From: Ficedula albicollis | Lineage: Eukaryota > Chordata > Aves > Passeriformes > Muscicapidae | Direction: 5' to 3' | DNA: 64,000 nucleotides | Assembly: GCF_000247815.1 (NCBI RefSeq) | Contig: NC_021677.1 | Span: forward strand, 45,544,864-45,608,863 | Shown here: piece after piece, positions 1 to 12,812 of the stretch | Layout of the letters: each line of letters opens with the position of its first letter | How positions within the stretch are numbered: the first letter of the stretch is position 1 | Made by a program: the position numbers and the translations under genes | Notes under the pieces: generated by a model | Seen by the model: only the letters and a program-made list of their open reading frames with translations | What the model was told of the DNA's origin: nothing | Database searches by the model: none

Positions 1-104
1 TTGTGATCAGAAACTGTTGTAATATCTCTCCTATCTAATGAAAATAGTTCAGGGCAGGGGGTGAGGGATGCAAAAAGCAACAGAAGTGATTTTTTCAGTC
101 TTTG

Positions 105-440
105 CTGTCCTTCAAGTTGAACTCATTCCCTCTTGTCCTGTCACTACATGATCTTGTAGACAGTCTTGCCCCACCCTTCCTGAAAGTTCCCTTCAGGCAC
201 TGGAAGGCCACAATTGGACCACCCCAAAGCCCTCTCTGTTCCAGGCTGAACAGCCCCAATTCTCCCAGCCTGTCTCACAGCAGAGGTGCTCCATCCCTCT
301 GATCGTCCTGTGTCCCTCCTCCGGACTGGCTCCAACAGGTCCATGTCCTTTCCCTGCTGGGACCCCAGGGCTGGCAGGACTCCTGGTGGGGTCTCACCAG
401 AGCAGAGCAGAGCAGAGCAGAGCAGAGGGGCAGAACAGAT
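105..440 (-). mobile_element. CR1 LINE fragment, 3' portion
   Basis: On the plus strand this is the reverse complement of the 3' part of a bird CR1 retrotransposon. Diagnostic stretches include 'cctgtcactacatgatcttgta' split around 135-160, 'ccaggctgaacagcccca' near 241, 'gctccaacaggtccatgtcc' at about 331, and 'gtggggtctcaccagagc' near 387. The element therefore reads on the minus strand. It covers the end of the reverse-transcriptase ORF (ORF2) but has stops and indels and lacks both the catalytic RT core and the extreme 3' tail, so it is dead and truncated at both ends. CR1 is the dominant LINE of birds and commonly occurs as 5'-truncated copies. The family assignment is from recognition by eye; the subfamily is not determined. 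Confidence 0.9.
398..427. repeat. (AGAGC)n pentanucleotide expansion inside the CR1
   Basis: About five to six copies of a 5-bp unit, seen as runs of 'agagc', follow the CR1 phrase 'ggtctcaccag'. The ordinary CR1 consensus has a single similar word here, so this is a microsatellite grown from CR1 sequence after insertion. Confidence 0.8.
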
Positions 441-1080
441 CACAAAGAATGCTGGTACCTACAAGCAGAAGAGGATCAACTACAGCAGGTGGCAAATGGA
501 CTAAAAAGACAAATTAATTTAGATCTTATCCAAGCTAATTCAGTGATCCTCATATCTGACTGCCGACTGAAGCTCATGATTTAGGGTAATCTAATAATTA
601 AGTTCCAATCAGGAAAAGCACAGTACTGTCTCTACTGTTGCATCTTTCAGTACCTTTCTGCTAGCCCAGCTAACTGCTTTTATCTATACCTTCCAGATCA
701 ATTTAATTTAATTTATGAGTTCAGAAAGCTTTGAGTTTCACATGTGTAGCAAATTTTGAATTTCACTAGCCATGTGGTGTACTGAAGACAAAGGTCCATG
801 GAAACCCGATTTCTATGCATGGGACAGGAGTTTCTCCTAGCAGATTTAGGTCCTTAAATTGTAGCTAAATTACAAATAATAACAAAATTCAGCAACGCAA
901 AAGACTGCTGAAGCCAAAGGCTCCTGCAGAACTTAGTCATCAGTCCCTTAAATGGTGGAGCAATTCTGTCCCTGGATCTGGATCAGGTTTACTGCACTTA
1001 AGGGTGGACTATTTGTCATGGGCAGAGGAAATTTACCACAATGTCCTCAGAGGGCAGAGAAGAAAGTCAGACTCACAACA
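441..1080. other. Single-copy non-coding DNA
   Basis: AT-rich sequence with no repeat family, exon or RNA gene that I recognise. No long open frame is present. Confidence 0.6.
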
Positions 1081-1246
1081 CCATCCACAGTCTCTGAAAA
1101 ATGCATCTAAATGCCAGTTCCAAACTGTGGAAACTTTTACTCCCATCCACAGTCTCTGAAAAATGCATCTAAATGACAATTCCAAACTGTGGAAACTTTT
1201 ACTCTTGCATCTAAATGCCAGTTCCAAACTGTGGAAACTTTTACTC
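1081..1246. repeat. Direct tandem repeat, 2.7 copies (62-bp unit)
   Basis: The unit beginning 'ccatccacagtctctgaa' occurs at 1081 and again at 1143 (period 62). A shortened third copy starting 'tgcatctaaatgcc' begins at 1206, only 42 bp after the matching point in copy two. Copy two differs from the others at two bases in the word 'aaatgccagttcc'. The minus strand stays open across it, giving a short repetitive frame that is not a gene. Confidence 0.92.
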
Positions 1247-2104
1247 CGTTACTCTACTCTAAAAATATTGTGCCACTGACTGGTGTGAAGTTTGTTTCAC
1301 TTTTTGGTGGTCTAAAAGATGAAAGACCTATTTGTCATATCAAATGATCCCCTTCAAATCCTTAACACTGTAAGATATAAAAACAAATGTAAGCTTGTTT
1401 TCCTCCCCTTCCCTCATGCTGCATATTCCCCCTTTTTTTTGTGCCCACTTTTCTTTCTGAGAGAGATGTAGTACTAAGAATATTATAATCCCTTCTGGCA
1501 ACAGAACAGAAACATGGTTTCCATTAGAATTTATTGGGTTTTTTTTTCCTTTTTAATTTTTTTATCAATCCATATGAATCCCAAAGGCCTTCAGCCTTTG
1601 ATAGAAACTGTAGTCAAGATATATTGTGGGTCTAGTTCTCCTGTATTTCTTTTCGACTCAGACTGTGTATTTAGTTCCCTTGTGCATAGTTAAATTAAAA
1701 TATAAGTACAATATGTGTCCATGTAGTATTCTAAAACTGAATTTGTTTTGTTCTGTAAAAAAACTATGCTCTTTAGTTTTATGCACACGGCATGTTTGCA
1801 AGTGTTCTGAGATGAAGAAAGAAAATCCTTTTCCATTTCATTAAGAAATACATTTTTACATGAAAAATTTAATGCCTTAAAGTTAGTCTTCACAGGTACT
1901 CTACACATATATCTTTAGGGTGTTTTCTACTGCCCTGTAGCCCAAGTGAGCCAGTGAGGTCCCATCTGTAATCAGCAGACAGCAACCTTTAGCCTCTAAC
2001 ACTGTAACTTCACAATCAATTCGCAGCAGCAGCATCTGGCACTGATGCCAAGAGAAGTGTTTCTATCGCCCCCCTCTCACCTCCCTGCCATCTTTTCCCT
2101 CCTG
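1247..2104. other. Single-copy non-coding DNA with short homopolymers
   Basis: AT-rich sequence including T runs near 1432, 1540 and 1557. Short open frames on both strands have no protein-like character. Nothing else was recognised. Confidence 0.55.
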
Positions 2105-2570
2105 TGAAAGCTTTGTATAGCTGTATAGTGAACCAGGTTGGTGAATTGGTCTTGCTTAAAACTAACATAGCAAAAAATCAACTGTTTAGTTTTAACCAGA
2201 AGGTAAACACTTGTGCTGACACAAGGGAGCATTAGAGCCCTGACAGCTTAATCTGGTTTAAACTGATTGTAAAACTACAGCATTGCAAACCTGGCTTTGA
2301 AAACGGGTAATTGCCTTTGAACATGGTCATTTTTATCCCCTATTAAAGGTGCCTGAATGACTACTTTAGCCTTTTAAGAGCTAGGCAGTTTGTCTGAAGT
2401 TCATGGAAATTAATTCCCTCAAAGTGATTTACACAATGACAGAAAGGGTTGGCACTCCTTAATTCTCTTTATGGTGCCAGTGACTGTGTTGTGAGACTGA
2501 AGGAGAATGCACTCATTTTAATCAGCTCACCTGCATAACCTGAATTACTGTATTTACCCTTATTTCTGTT
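2105..2570. promoter_or_regulatory. Possible conserved non-coding element
   Basis: This stretch has balanced composition, no simple repeats and no recognisable transposon. It contains several words typical of developmental enhancers: 'ttaattctct', 'ttttaatcagctcacctg' with an E-box CACCTG, and 'aactgattgtaaaac'. This is an inference from texture only. There is no sequence proof of conservation or function, and it may be ordinary unique DNA. Confidence 0.2.
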
Positions 2571-2830
2571 TTTTCTGCAAGACAAATAGAGAATATGGTT
2601 CAGTTGTACATACTTAGCTTAATTTTTAATCTGCTGTTTATTGCTTTCAGATGTAGATTTCACTATAGTATTATCTAATCTTAATCTTTGAAAAATCTTC
2701 CCAAAACATAATTTCCACAGACCCCTCGTAAAAATATTATGACTAATTAACATCTGTGCTAAGTAAGGTGTAAGTCTCAAATGCTTTTCAGTTTACTAGG
2801 TCAGAAATGGAGTAGTTAAACAACAGTTCA

Positions 2831-2916
2831 GGGGTTTAAAGAATCAAAAGCAGTTGATTCTGCTAAAGGTCATGGGGTTTAAAGAATCAAAAGCAGCTGA
2901 TTCTGCTAAAGGTCAT
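2831..2916. repeat. 43-bp direct tandem duplication
   Basis: The unit starting 'ggggtttaaagaatcaaaag' occurs at 2831-2873 and 2874-2916 with one visible difference (cagttgatt versus cagctgatt). Homology stops exactly at the unit ends, so there is no obvious microhomology at the junction. Confidence 0.95.
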
Positions 2917-2979
2917 AAAAACCAAGTCTTAAACAAGAACAGGCATCGTGAAAGTCCTCAGTTTAGCATGCCCCTATCA

Positions 2980-3121
2980 GTTCTTACCTTAATGATGGTG
3001 AGAGGATAAATAACTGACTACATATGTCCACAGAATGGCACCTGAAAACCGTTCTTACCTTAATGATGGTGAGAGGATAAATAACTGACTACATATGTCC
3101 ACAGAATGGCATCTGAAAACT
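2980..3121. repeat. 71-bp direct tandem duplication
   Basis: The unit starting 'gttcttaccttaatgatgg' is present at 2980-3050 and 3051-3121. The copies differ near the right end (gcacctgaaaacc versus gcatctgaaaact). Confidence 0.95.
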
Positions 3122-3124
3122 GTT

Positions 3125-5542
3125 TTATGAACTCAGTATGACAGTGTCTGTGGAGAAACATATTCTGCATTTTTTACTCAACGCCAGGAAAGGAACTGAG
3201 GGCTGGCTTAAATAATTTGATGTGAAGCATAGATCACAATGAAGCATATCTCAACTTTGAATTCTTTATTGAACAAAGAAATTAGGCAATGTAGAATGAA
3301 AATAAGTGCTTAAAAAGGAGTTTTTAGGCCCATATTCAATGCAGGGAATCTGTGAGGCTAAACTAGTCTGCCAGAAGGGACTGTGAGTAATGCACCTCAT
3401 TTAACACACCTTCATCAGCCAACAGTGGAAGTACAATGGATCCAGGCTTGCACAAAGTGATTCCAAAGGTCATTTCAAACTCCAGAGGTGCCATTTTTTC
3501 TGATTGCTTACCAGAATCTAAAAATTTGCTTAAGTTAAACAGTGTAGTTAAACAGTGAATATTTGTCAGGATTATTCTGGGTCTTGAAGCCATGAAACTG
3601 TGCTCTCAGAAACATTTCTACATTTAAGCCAAACATTTTTTTTCAGTAAGATGTCTTATACCATTATTTATTTTTTTTATTCCCAGAATATATTGTGATG
3701 TGTTGAAGTACACCCCTAATTTTTACCTCATGTTCTTCACCTTTCACTATTTGTAACTATCTGCCAAATAAAACAGGGTCTAAATTTTGTAAAGGTTTGA
3801 TTTGGGTTGAGGAGAAAAGAGGAAAATGGATAGCACACACTGAATTTATAGTAAATATATGAAAATGTAATTTACACCAGTGTCAATTTTTTATTTGCAT
3901 GGCTGAAAAGGTGAAGCAACTAAAACATCTGTCATATAGACATCCTCTCTATGCCCTCTTTCACCCAAATGTAGCAGTCATATCTTGGAACAAACAGCAA
4001 AACTTCTCTGAAGTTTGCAGACAAGCAAATACTGTCATATCACATAGGTTTAGAACTGTAGCAAACATCACCTAGTTTGGGATTAATTCTCAACAAATGC
4101 ACAACAATAGTGGAATAAATCATGTTGATGAGTAAAGTGCGTCCAGCCTTTGCCTCTCTGCAGTGCTCTATTCTCAAATACAGGCTGTCTCATATTACAG
4201 TGATTAGAGTGGTTTTCTGGGAGAATGGTGACAAGCACTTGAGTGTTTAATAGACAAGCTCCTACAAAGTTGCACTTTGCTTTAAAATGTGCAAACTGCA
4301 TTGGTTTCTGAAGTGTTTTCCAGGGAGCATCACAGCAGAAGTTGATTACTTTTGTTACATATTTGGAAGGGCATTTGATAAGAGCACTATGAAATAGCAG
4401 AAGTACAAGTTTTCTTTCTTTTAGTCAGTCCATAGTGAGCCTGTGGCTCTTCATGTATGTTTCTGGTAGACAAATCCCATGACAAAGCAATGATCTGTGG
4501 TGCTCTTTAGTCCCCACCTTAATTACAGCCAAGTACTTCAACCTGGAGTCTCCATGAGGGTCTACAGAGCAGCACATTGACAACTATGCCAAAAATGAAG
4601 CCAGGACAGCTACATGTGCTGATGCATCCTAACAGCATTATTTTATTAAGCTTATTTTATTATTTTATTAGACTAATGCTCTGGCCCAGAAGTAAGATTT
4701 GAGATTTGTGATGTTTCTCACTGTTGCATTGAAAGTCATTGAACCCTAATGACAATTGTCAGACTGCCACACACTCAGTAGTATTAGCCTGAAAATTCCT
4801 AGTGCATTGCAAAGGAGGACTCTCCTTATGGGCCACAAGAGGGTTTTGACCTTTGGGCCGGAAGCCAGATCAAATGAGCTGTAAAATAAATAACAGGGTA
4901 AATGCCTCTTACTTTCCAGCTTTTCTTGCCATGAGGAACGTATCTTTTTTTTTTTTTCATTAAGGTGCTCAATTTTCTGCAGATGAAAACCAGTTCATAA
5001 GATCTTTTTCTTTTTTAGCCACAAGGTCAGGGAGGCTGTATGGTTTTTCTTTGCTGTTTTTTCAGAAGGAGAAACTTCCTGTTGACATGTTTATTTATTG
5101 AGTGACATTCTAATAAAACCTGATAGTACAGGGTAGTTCATTAATTATCTTTTTTTTTCTATAAAAGGATTTATTTATCATTTCTTTACTTGCATAAGTT
5201 GAAGCTAAAATTTAGTTATTTAAAAACATAGAAAAAGGGTTATTGAAGAAATAATTATTTACTCTTTTGTCAAAAAAAATGGGAAAAAAAATTCCAATAT
5301 CTGAAGTTTCTCTGTCAACATTGTAAATTCTCAATGCTTCATTTCAGAAATCTTTACTAGTTTAAATGTGATTTCCATTTTTATTTAAACTTAATACTGT
5401 ATTTAAATTTTAAAAGTATACATATTGGCATTTCAGAGCACCGCAATATCATATCAGTGAAAAAAAATCACTGAAGGAAAAAAAGAAGAGTTAAAGAAAG
5501 ATGAAAAAATTCTAGAGGAGATGAAATACAAAAAAAGAAACG
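3125..5542. other. Single-copy non-coding DNA
   Basis: AT-rich sequence with scattered A and T runs (4946-4958, 5150-5160, 5280-5290) and a short 'ttttatta' cluster near 4630-4670. No transposon, exon or RNA gene was recognised. Confidence 0.55.
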
Positions 5543-5678
5543 TTTATGAATAACAAAGTACTGTTACATATTCGCCAGAAGTTTTCCTCACATTTCATAC
5601 ACAAATTTTATTTATGAATAACAAAGTACTGTTACATATTCGCAATAAGTTTTTCTCACATTTCATACACAAATTTTA
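5543..5678. repeat. 68-bp direct tandem duplication
   Basis: The unit starting 'tttatgaataacaaagtact' lies at 5543-5610 and 5611-5678. The copies differ at a few bases around 'cgccagaagttttcc' versus 'cgcaataagtttttc', so the duplication is not recent. Confidence 0.95.
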
Positions 5679-6442
5679 CCTTTCCACTGTCACTTAGAAA
5701 CAAACTTTCAAGTCTAACTTCCTCTTCTTTTACATCCTTTCGTAGGACACAGGTCATTTGCCAGGAGCAGAACATTAATTTAATGAATCACAGGTAGCCT
5801 CAGCAATATGTAACTTTTAGAATTATTTCTGTGCTGGAATAGATGAAGAACAGAACGTCACACACGCTGATTTTGTGCTTTCAAAATGTATCTTAAATCA
5901 AGCCTGGAGACGAGGTGAGAAGACTGCTGAATGGTAACTGATTAAGAGGATGTCATGCATGCCAGTAGAGGAAAAAGCACATGTAAGTGTGCTGACTTCA
6001 TTTTCCTTTGGCCCAGGTAACAACTGCCAACCTGCAAAACCCCTGGGAGCAGCGATAGGGGAAACAATAGCTGAGCCTGCTGGGGCTGAATACAAAACAG
6101 CAGCCTTTGAAGGGAAAATGTAGATGTAGGCAATGAGGAAAGAAATTTGGGTCTCAAGTGACAGAAATATATAGGTTGCAAAAGTGGCTTTAAGAGGTTT
6201 TTCATTTGAGATTTATAAATACATATGTTTATTTTAGCAAAATATGAGCTGAGAAATTTGCAGAATATACAAATCATTTAATTTCTGTGGTTTAGGGAAG
6301 AAATCTTGTTAATAATGAAATAGTATAGGAAAAGAAGTTTGAGTTATCTCCTGGGAAAATGTGTGATGCTTTCTGGCTGTTTTAGAAAACAAACTATATT
6401 ATTACAGAGCAATGAATTGTTTCTGTTTGGATACCTTTGTGG
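5679..6442. other. Single-copy non-coding DNA
   Basis: No recognisable element. Short minus-strand frames near 5900-6280 show no family resemblance. Confidence 0.55.
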
Positions 6443-8824
6443 TTATTCACACAACACAGACCCCTGCAAACAGAAAATATTGAAAGCACTGAGCCTTATG
6501 TGACTGGAAAAAAAGAACTTGTGTGTTTCCTGATGTTCAGCCAGAAATCTTACTTTATGGCTCTCTCTGAGACTTTGGAATAACCAAGAAAGGAGAGTAA
6601 TTTAACTCATTTTCACAAACGTGCTGCTTAGACAAACTCTACTGAGAACCTCTGCATTAAAATGCAAATGATGCAGGCACTGATGAAGTCAAGGGCAGTG
6701 GCAGACAGATGCTGATGTGTTTGCATAGATCTGAACACTCAAAGCCAGCACATATCCCCGAGGTTGTGCAGACCACTCATTATTGTAGCACTGCACATGC
6801 ATGCCCCCCAGCCAATACCTTTTTTGTCAGATTTCTGCAGAGCATCAGAACTGGGTTCTACTTTTCTTCAGCAGTGAAAGAAGAGACCAGTAGGGACCCA
6901 AGCCCACTTCGTGCTAGCATGGTTAGGGCATACAGTGCTTATTATGGTGGAAGCACTATGGAATCTGTCATTTCAGTATTCATCCTTCAAATATTTACAC
7001 TATAATTTAAATTTCCCATGTTGCATATACAGCTGTCTTTATGGATACTAAAATCTGCCAGCATCCACACATCACAATGTGCTAACAATCTAACTTACAG
7101 CTCACCAGTCTGGAAAATAAAAGATATTATTATTGATGAGCCTGTTTATCTATTCACGCCTCATTCCTTTGACCTTTAGGGGGATGTCTGAAACAGACTG
7201 ATGTCCATGGCACCAGTCTGATGTCATGCCAGTCTGCTGCCAGCACCGTTGTGGCAAAGTTGGGAAACTTTTATTTTTAAACAGCATAAATCATAAAGAT
7301 CATCACTGATTAAGGAGGTTCTCTGTGCTCTCCAGCCATTTGCAATTTGCACTGCAGAGAGAACAGACTCGGTCACCCAGAGTGGGAAGCACAGTCATGT
7401 TGTCTGCTGGAGGAAAGATTTATTTTTCTCCCTGCTAGAACCAGGAATATCTGTTCTGTTTCAGTTAGGTGACCATTGCAGATCATGCAGAGGAAACTGA
7501 CTTCACAAGGCTGTAGGGGAGCTGCAGATGTTCAGTCCCAGCCTCTCCCAGAACAATAATCACTCAGAGGATGCAGAGCATAAAAGGCCCTCAGTGTACA
7601 CAGAAAGTGGCAGAGGTAGCTGTGACTATTGTTTTATTCACACAACACAGACCCCTGCAAACAGAAAATATTGAAAGCACTGAGCCTTATGTGACTGGAA
7701 AAAAAGAACTTGTGTGTTTCCTGATGTTCAGCCAGAAATCTTACTTTATGGCTCTCTCTGAGACTTTGGAATAACCAAGAAAGGAGAGTAATTTAACTCA
7801 TTTTCACAAACGTGCTGCTTAGACAAACTCTACTGAGAACCTCTGCATTAAAATGCAAATGATGCAGGCACTGATGAAGTCAAGGGCAGTGGCAGACAGA
7901 TGCTGATGTGTTTGCATAGATCTGAACACTCAAAGCCAGCACATATCCCCGAGGTTGTGCAGACCACTCATTATTGTAGCACTGCACATGCATGCCCCCC
8001 AGCCAATACCTTTTTTGTCAGATTTCTGCAGAGCATCAGAACTGGGTTCTACTTTTCTTCAGCAGTGAAAGAAGAGACCAGTAGGGACCCAAGCCCACTT
8101 CGTGCTAGCATGGTTAGGGCATACAGTGCTTATTATGGTGGAAGCACTATGGAATCTGTCATTTCAGTATTCATCCTTCAAATATTTACACTATAATTTA
8201 AATTTCCCATGTTGCATATACAGCTGTCTTTATGGGTACTAAAATCTGCCAGCATCCACACATCACAATGTGCTAACAATCTAACTTACAGCTCACCAGT
8301 CTGGAAAATAAAAGATATTATTATTGATGAGCCTGTTTATCTATTCACGCCTCATTCCTTTGACCTTTAGGGGGATGTCTGAAACAGACTGATGTCCATG
8401 GCACCAGTCTGATGTCATGCCAGTCTGCTGCCAGCACCGTTGTGGCAAAGTTGGGAAACTTTTATTTTTAAACAGCATAAATCATAAAGATCATCACTGA
8501 TTAAGGAGGTTCTCTGTGCTCTCCAGCCATTTGCAATTTGCACTGCAGAGAGAACAGACTCGGTCACCCAGAGTGGGAAGCACAGTCATGTTGTCTGCTG
8601 GAGGAAAGATTTATTTTTCTCCCTGCTAGAACCAGGAATATCTGTTCTGTTTCAGTTAGGTGACCATTGCAGATCATGCAGAGGAAACTGACTTCACAAG
8701 GCTGTAGGGGAGCTGCAGATGTTCAGTCCCAGCCTCTCCCAGAACAATAATCACTCAGAGGATGCAGAGCATAAAAGGCCCTCAGTGTACACAGAAAGTG
8801 GCAGAGGTAGCTGTGACTATTGTT
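6443..8824. repeat. 1191-bp head-to-tail tandem duplication
   Basis: Bases 6443-7633 are repeated as 7634-8824. By eye the two copies differ at only one place, A at 7045 versus G at 8236. Homology starts and ends exactly at the unit borders (6442 g versus 7633 t; 7634 t versus 8825 a), so the junction shows no microhomology. The unit is non-coding single-copy-like DNA. It carries an identical 98-codon frame in each copy (6709-7005 and 7900-8196) with no recognisable protein character. It may be a very young segmental duplication or a false duplication made when two haplotypes were joined in assembly. Confidence 0.95.
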
Positions 8825-8853
8825 AATGAGTGGTAGAAGAATAATTCTCTCTG

Positions 8854-8879
8854 CTGTGTGTGTGTGTGTGTGTGTATGT
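8854..8879. repeat. (TG)n dinucleotide microsatellite
   Basis: About 11 uninterrupted TG units follow 'ctctctgc', ending in 'tatgtgcatg'. It lies just outside the right end of the 1191-bp duplication. Confidence 0.9.
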
Positions 8880-11129
8880 GCATGTTTTGATTCACAGTGA
8901 TAACTTTCAATTCAATACCCTATATAAAACCTCCACAGTAACTAATTATAAGAGAACTAGGAGCATCTACTATTAGCAGAAACAGGATTGCTATTCAATA
9001 ACCTTGTGAGGCTGCACATCCATGACTTTCTGAATCTGTAGTTATTAGGTGGGGGGTCTAGTGAAGGTTGTTTCAGATTGCTGCTGGCATCTTGCTGCTG
9101 AGCTCTGTACATTCAATGCTACAATGTCAGCAGCTTGAAATTCCCTGTCTGGATTTTACGCAGCTGATAATCTTCAATTTAGAAGTGTTTGCAAAGCGAG
9201 AGAATGAGAATGAAGTGTTTTCAAAGTAGGGACATTCTCTGCAGCTCTCTGTCAAGGGGCAATCCTGCCAGTACACTCTCAGGCACTGCTCACCTGCAGC
9301 AATGAGTCATGTACTGAAATAAACAATTCGCTGAAACTGCTGTGATGTGTACTGATGCTGATTAGCAGACTGCAGACATTTGGAATTGCCTTTGTATTCC
9401 TACATGGCTTTGTTCGAACAAAAGGTAGCACCAAGTAAATAGGTATGCCAAAGATTTCTACAGACCCAGATCTTTGCCTCCTCCTGCTCTCTGAAAGCAA
9501 GAGCACCAGTGGATTTCAGCATTACAGAAGCAGGGAGGATGTCTTTCACTTTCAAACTGTGTGAATGCTGAAGAGGGAAGAACAAATCAGCAAAATAGAA
9601 AACAAAAAGTCTTTACAGAGAGAAGTCTTCAGGGCACTGGTTTAATTCCATTCCAGAAGTGACAAATAAAGCCTGTAAATTAATGTCCAGCCTCAACATC
9701 TGTGTTTTTGTAATAAAAGACTTTCCAGTCCCAGATGATTCTTGGACAAATAATTTTGAATGGCTGTTTTCATTGGAAGGAGAACCCAGCCCTGCCCTTT
9801 CCTACACAAAAGTTCTGCTCCATGAGCCATTAGCTGTTTTCCAGTAGTTCCTTTAAAATTTGTTTGTTGGAAAAAGACCAGATATATTTAAAATTTGTTA
9901 CTAGGAGCAAGTGCAGCAAATGCAACATATGTCAACCTCATAAAGGATCTGTACTTAAGATAGAAAAGCAAAATGAGGGCAAAGAACAAGATAGAGTGCC
10001 ATTTTCTCAGAGAGTAGGGACCCTTTCTCACATATAAACACACAATGTGTTTATCACACACTGGGCTTTGGTACAGCACTATTCTGAGCTGACTGACAAG
10101 TGTGAAAACGTAGAATCTGCCTTGTCCCATCCATCCAGAAAGGCTTTAGTATGATTCCAGGGAGGTTTCTTCAGTGTGATTTCTCTGAGGGTTTTTCAGA
10201 ATCTGCCCTTAAGTTGCTCTGCAGACAGGCAGTCTTGTTTCATTGGAAACTTGTCTCCTCAGCTTGCAAGCAAAGGTTAAGACATTCTTCAGGGTTTGCT
10301 TCTTTCACAGACCATTTTCACTATCTTCCCTTTCTTTAGATAGGATCAGTAATTCAGACCAATTTTTCAGAGATCATTATAACATGATTGCACTTTGGTT
10401 TTTTTTAATGGAACAGTCATACAATCATTGTGCATATAGAAACAGAATCTGGATTTTTATAAAATTTTAAGCCTGTTTTAGAATTGCCAAGCTCTTTCGT
10501 GTTCATGCTGTAAATTATCTTTCATTAATCCTTCTTACATAGATAAAGAACTCTTGTCTCTAACTAGAGCTGAAAAACTGTCCCTCTTCATTCAAATCTG
10601 TTAACACTGAAAATTGAAATCATACTGTGATCTTGAAGCACAGATAGTGTAGCAGCTCACACTTAGCTCATTGCAGAGAATTGTTTATAAACCAACAGAA
10701 CAAACAAAAATATATAAACACTAGAAATTATATAATACTAATTCACTTACCTGAGGAACCAAAGCAGCCAACTTCTGGTTGTGTTCAAGGCTTTGGGTCA
10801 CAACTCAAAGCCCATTCTCAAGTCTGGACTTGTTCAGAACCCACAGTTCTTGAAGAAAAAACCTACATTTTGGCATGGAGAATGCTCAAGATTAGGAGCA
10901 TGCTGATACTCAATCGTCTATTAATATAGACCAAAATAGCCCATCCTGCACTGTGAGCAGATGGAAAACAGGGAGATATACAAAACTGAGATATACAAAA
11001 TGAAAGTTTGATTTCCTGTGTTCACTGTATTTATTGCCATGGGTGCAATCAATTTTACAGTATATTGCAGTATGAAAAGCTAACTCCTTTTGCAAAACTA
11101 AAGTAATGTCCCCGGTCTCAAATATTTGG
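8880..11129. other. Single-copy non-coding DNA
   Basis: No transposon or exon was recognised. A minor 15-bp direct repeat ('gagatatacaaaa' at 10973 and 10988) is present. Short frames near 9279-9585, 9888-10130 and 10151-10470 look like chance. Confidence 0.55.
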
Positions 11130-11720
11130 ATTCTATTCCTAATTTACAAGCTGAATCTGAATTAGTGATTGTGTGTCTTTGTGAACAATACAAGCTTGAA
11201 TTCAGTGAGATTAATCTGACTTTGCAAACTGCACTTGCTGCAGAAATTCAAAGCTATTAGTTTAGGTCTGAACAAATTAGCCTGTTTTGAAACCAGTGCA
11301 TTACTAGCCTGTTTCTTTCCAGCTGTGCCATGATGTTTGATAATCTGCTGTTTCTATGCCTGTATTGTTCTGTGAAATGTTCCAGTCAAGAATTAATCAG
11401 TATATTTTAACTTCAACATGACAGCTTCAAAGAATGTATTTTAAATAGTTTGGTTTTACTTTATTTTTTGTTTTATTTGGACCTGTAGCAGACTTTTGCA
11501 GCTGATTGAAATAAGAGCACAATTATAAGATATCTTTGCAGTTCTAATTAAACAGTTAATTAGTACTGGTGAATTTTCATACCTTCCATTTAGCATTAGT
11601 GAATAATAACATAGTAAGCAGAAGCAATAAAAACAGCATTATTTTTCCCTTGCAAAACTCTAAACCCACTTCTGCTGTAAATTTTACAGGCTCATTTGAT
11701 TACAGTGTTAAAACATAATT
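11130..11720. promoter_or_regulatory. Possible conserved non-coding element with homeodomain-like sites
   Basis: Repeat-free stretch dense in TAAT/ATTA words. It includes a perfect 8-bp inverted repeat, CTAATTAA at 11544-11551 and TTAATTAG at 11556-11563, separated by 4 bases. TAATTA is the core recognised by many homeodomain proteins. Density of such sites in otherwise unique DNA is typical of vertebrate developmental enhancers, but this is inference; AT-rich DNA makes such words common. Confidence 0.25.
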
Positions 11721-12812
11721 TGTTCAAAAGTCTCCAGCTCTCGGTTGGAGGAGAACTGTGTTTGTAATTAGGTATTGCTGAAGGTAGCAAGTGCACATCA
11801 TATACTACCACACAAACAGTTTTCAAATAGGATATGTGGAGTAAAGGACAATATTGCATTTGATAATTTAGCCATGAAGCTAAATGGCTTCCCTATGACT
11901 GAATTTGGAAAGCATGAAAAAAAAAGTGCAGAAAAATGTGAAAAAGCAAACAAAGAATAGATCTAAAATTCAAGAAAATCTGTCTTTTCCAAACAAGAAA
12001 AAGTACCATTTACTAACATCTTCCTCTCCCTGCTATATTAAAGCATGCTGTAAAAAAAAAAAAAGGCTGTACTGAATCTGCAAAAAATGCCAGTATATCA
12101 TCCTTAAGTCAGCTATAGGGCGTTTGAAAGGTAGTCCTACAGAATAGTATAATGTAGTTTGCTTACAGTTCCTGATATTAGTGAAGATAATTTTTTCCTC
12201 TAGGATGTGAAAGGAGATCATTCCTTCAGAAACAGAATTTCTATCTGTTATTGTCATTTTGACTTTAAACTTAAAATGAAAATTAATGTTTGCTAGTATT
12301 GTTTATAATAAAAGGGAGAATGCAAATGAGTATTTTTTTCTCAATTCACTTTTTAGGCAAAACCTTGTGATTTGTTTCTAGATGGTAAGTGAAGAAAATG
12401 GAAGAATAATCTAAAAGATGAAAATAATATGGTTATATCTGACTTAATACCAAAATGTATATTATTACATCTTATCATTCATGATCTGATGAACCAACTC
12501 AACATGGAGAAATTGAAATCCAACTAATTCCTTCACTTTGAAAGCTATTTGTAGGGTTTTTTTATTAAATGTATGTAATACTGCATCCTCATCTAATACT
12601 AAAAATTATGAACTGTTTTGTTCTATCAAACTCAACATCTTTGGAGGAAGAGTTTCTAGAATCACACACATCTGGTTGTCTTTTCTCATTTAAAGAGTCC
12701 TGCTGGAGACCTTGGGTTTGATTAACTAGTCCAGAACTGAATAGGAGAAAAATAGAGTTTTGAAATTATTTATTATTAATATATATGTTTGCCTCATTCA
12801 ATACAGCTGCAT
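11721..12812. other. Single-copy non-coding DNA
   Basis: AT-rich sequence with short A runs (11916-11925, 12051-12064). No element recognised. Confidence 0.55.

Noticed and set aside
6709..8196. Identical 98-codon frames at 6709 and 7900, suggesting a duplicated small gene
   Set aside because: The identity follows from the 1191-bp DNA duplication. The frame shows no domain, and non-coding DNA around it is equally identical.
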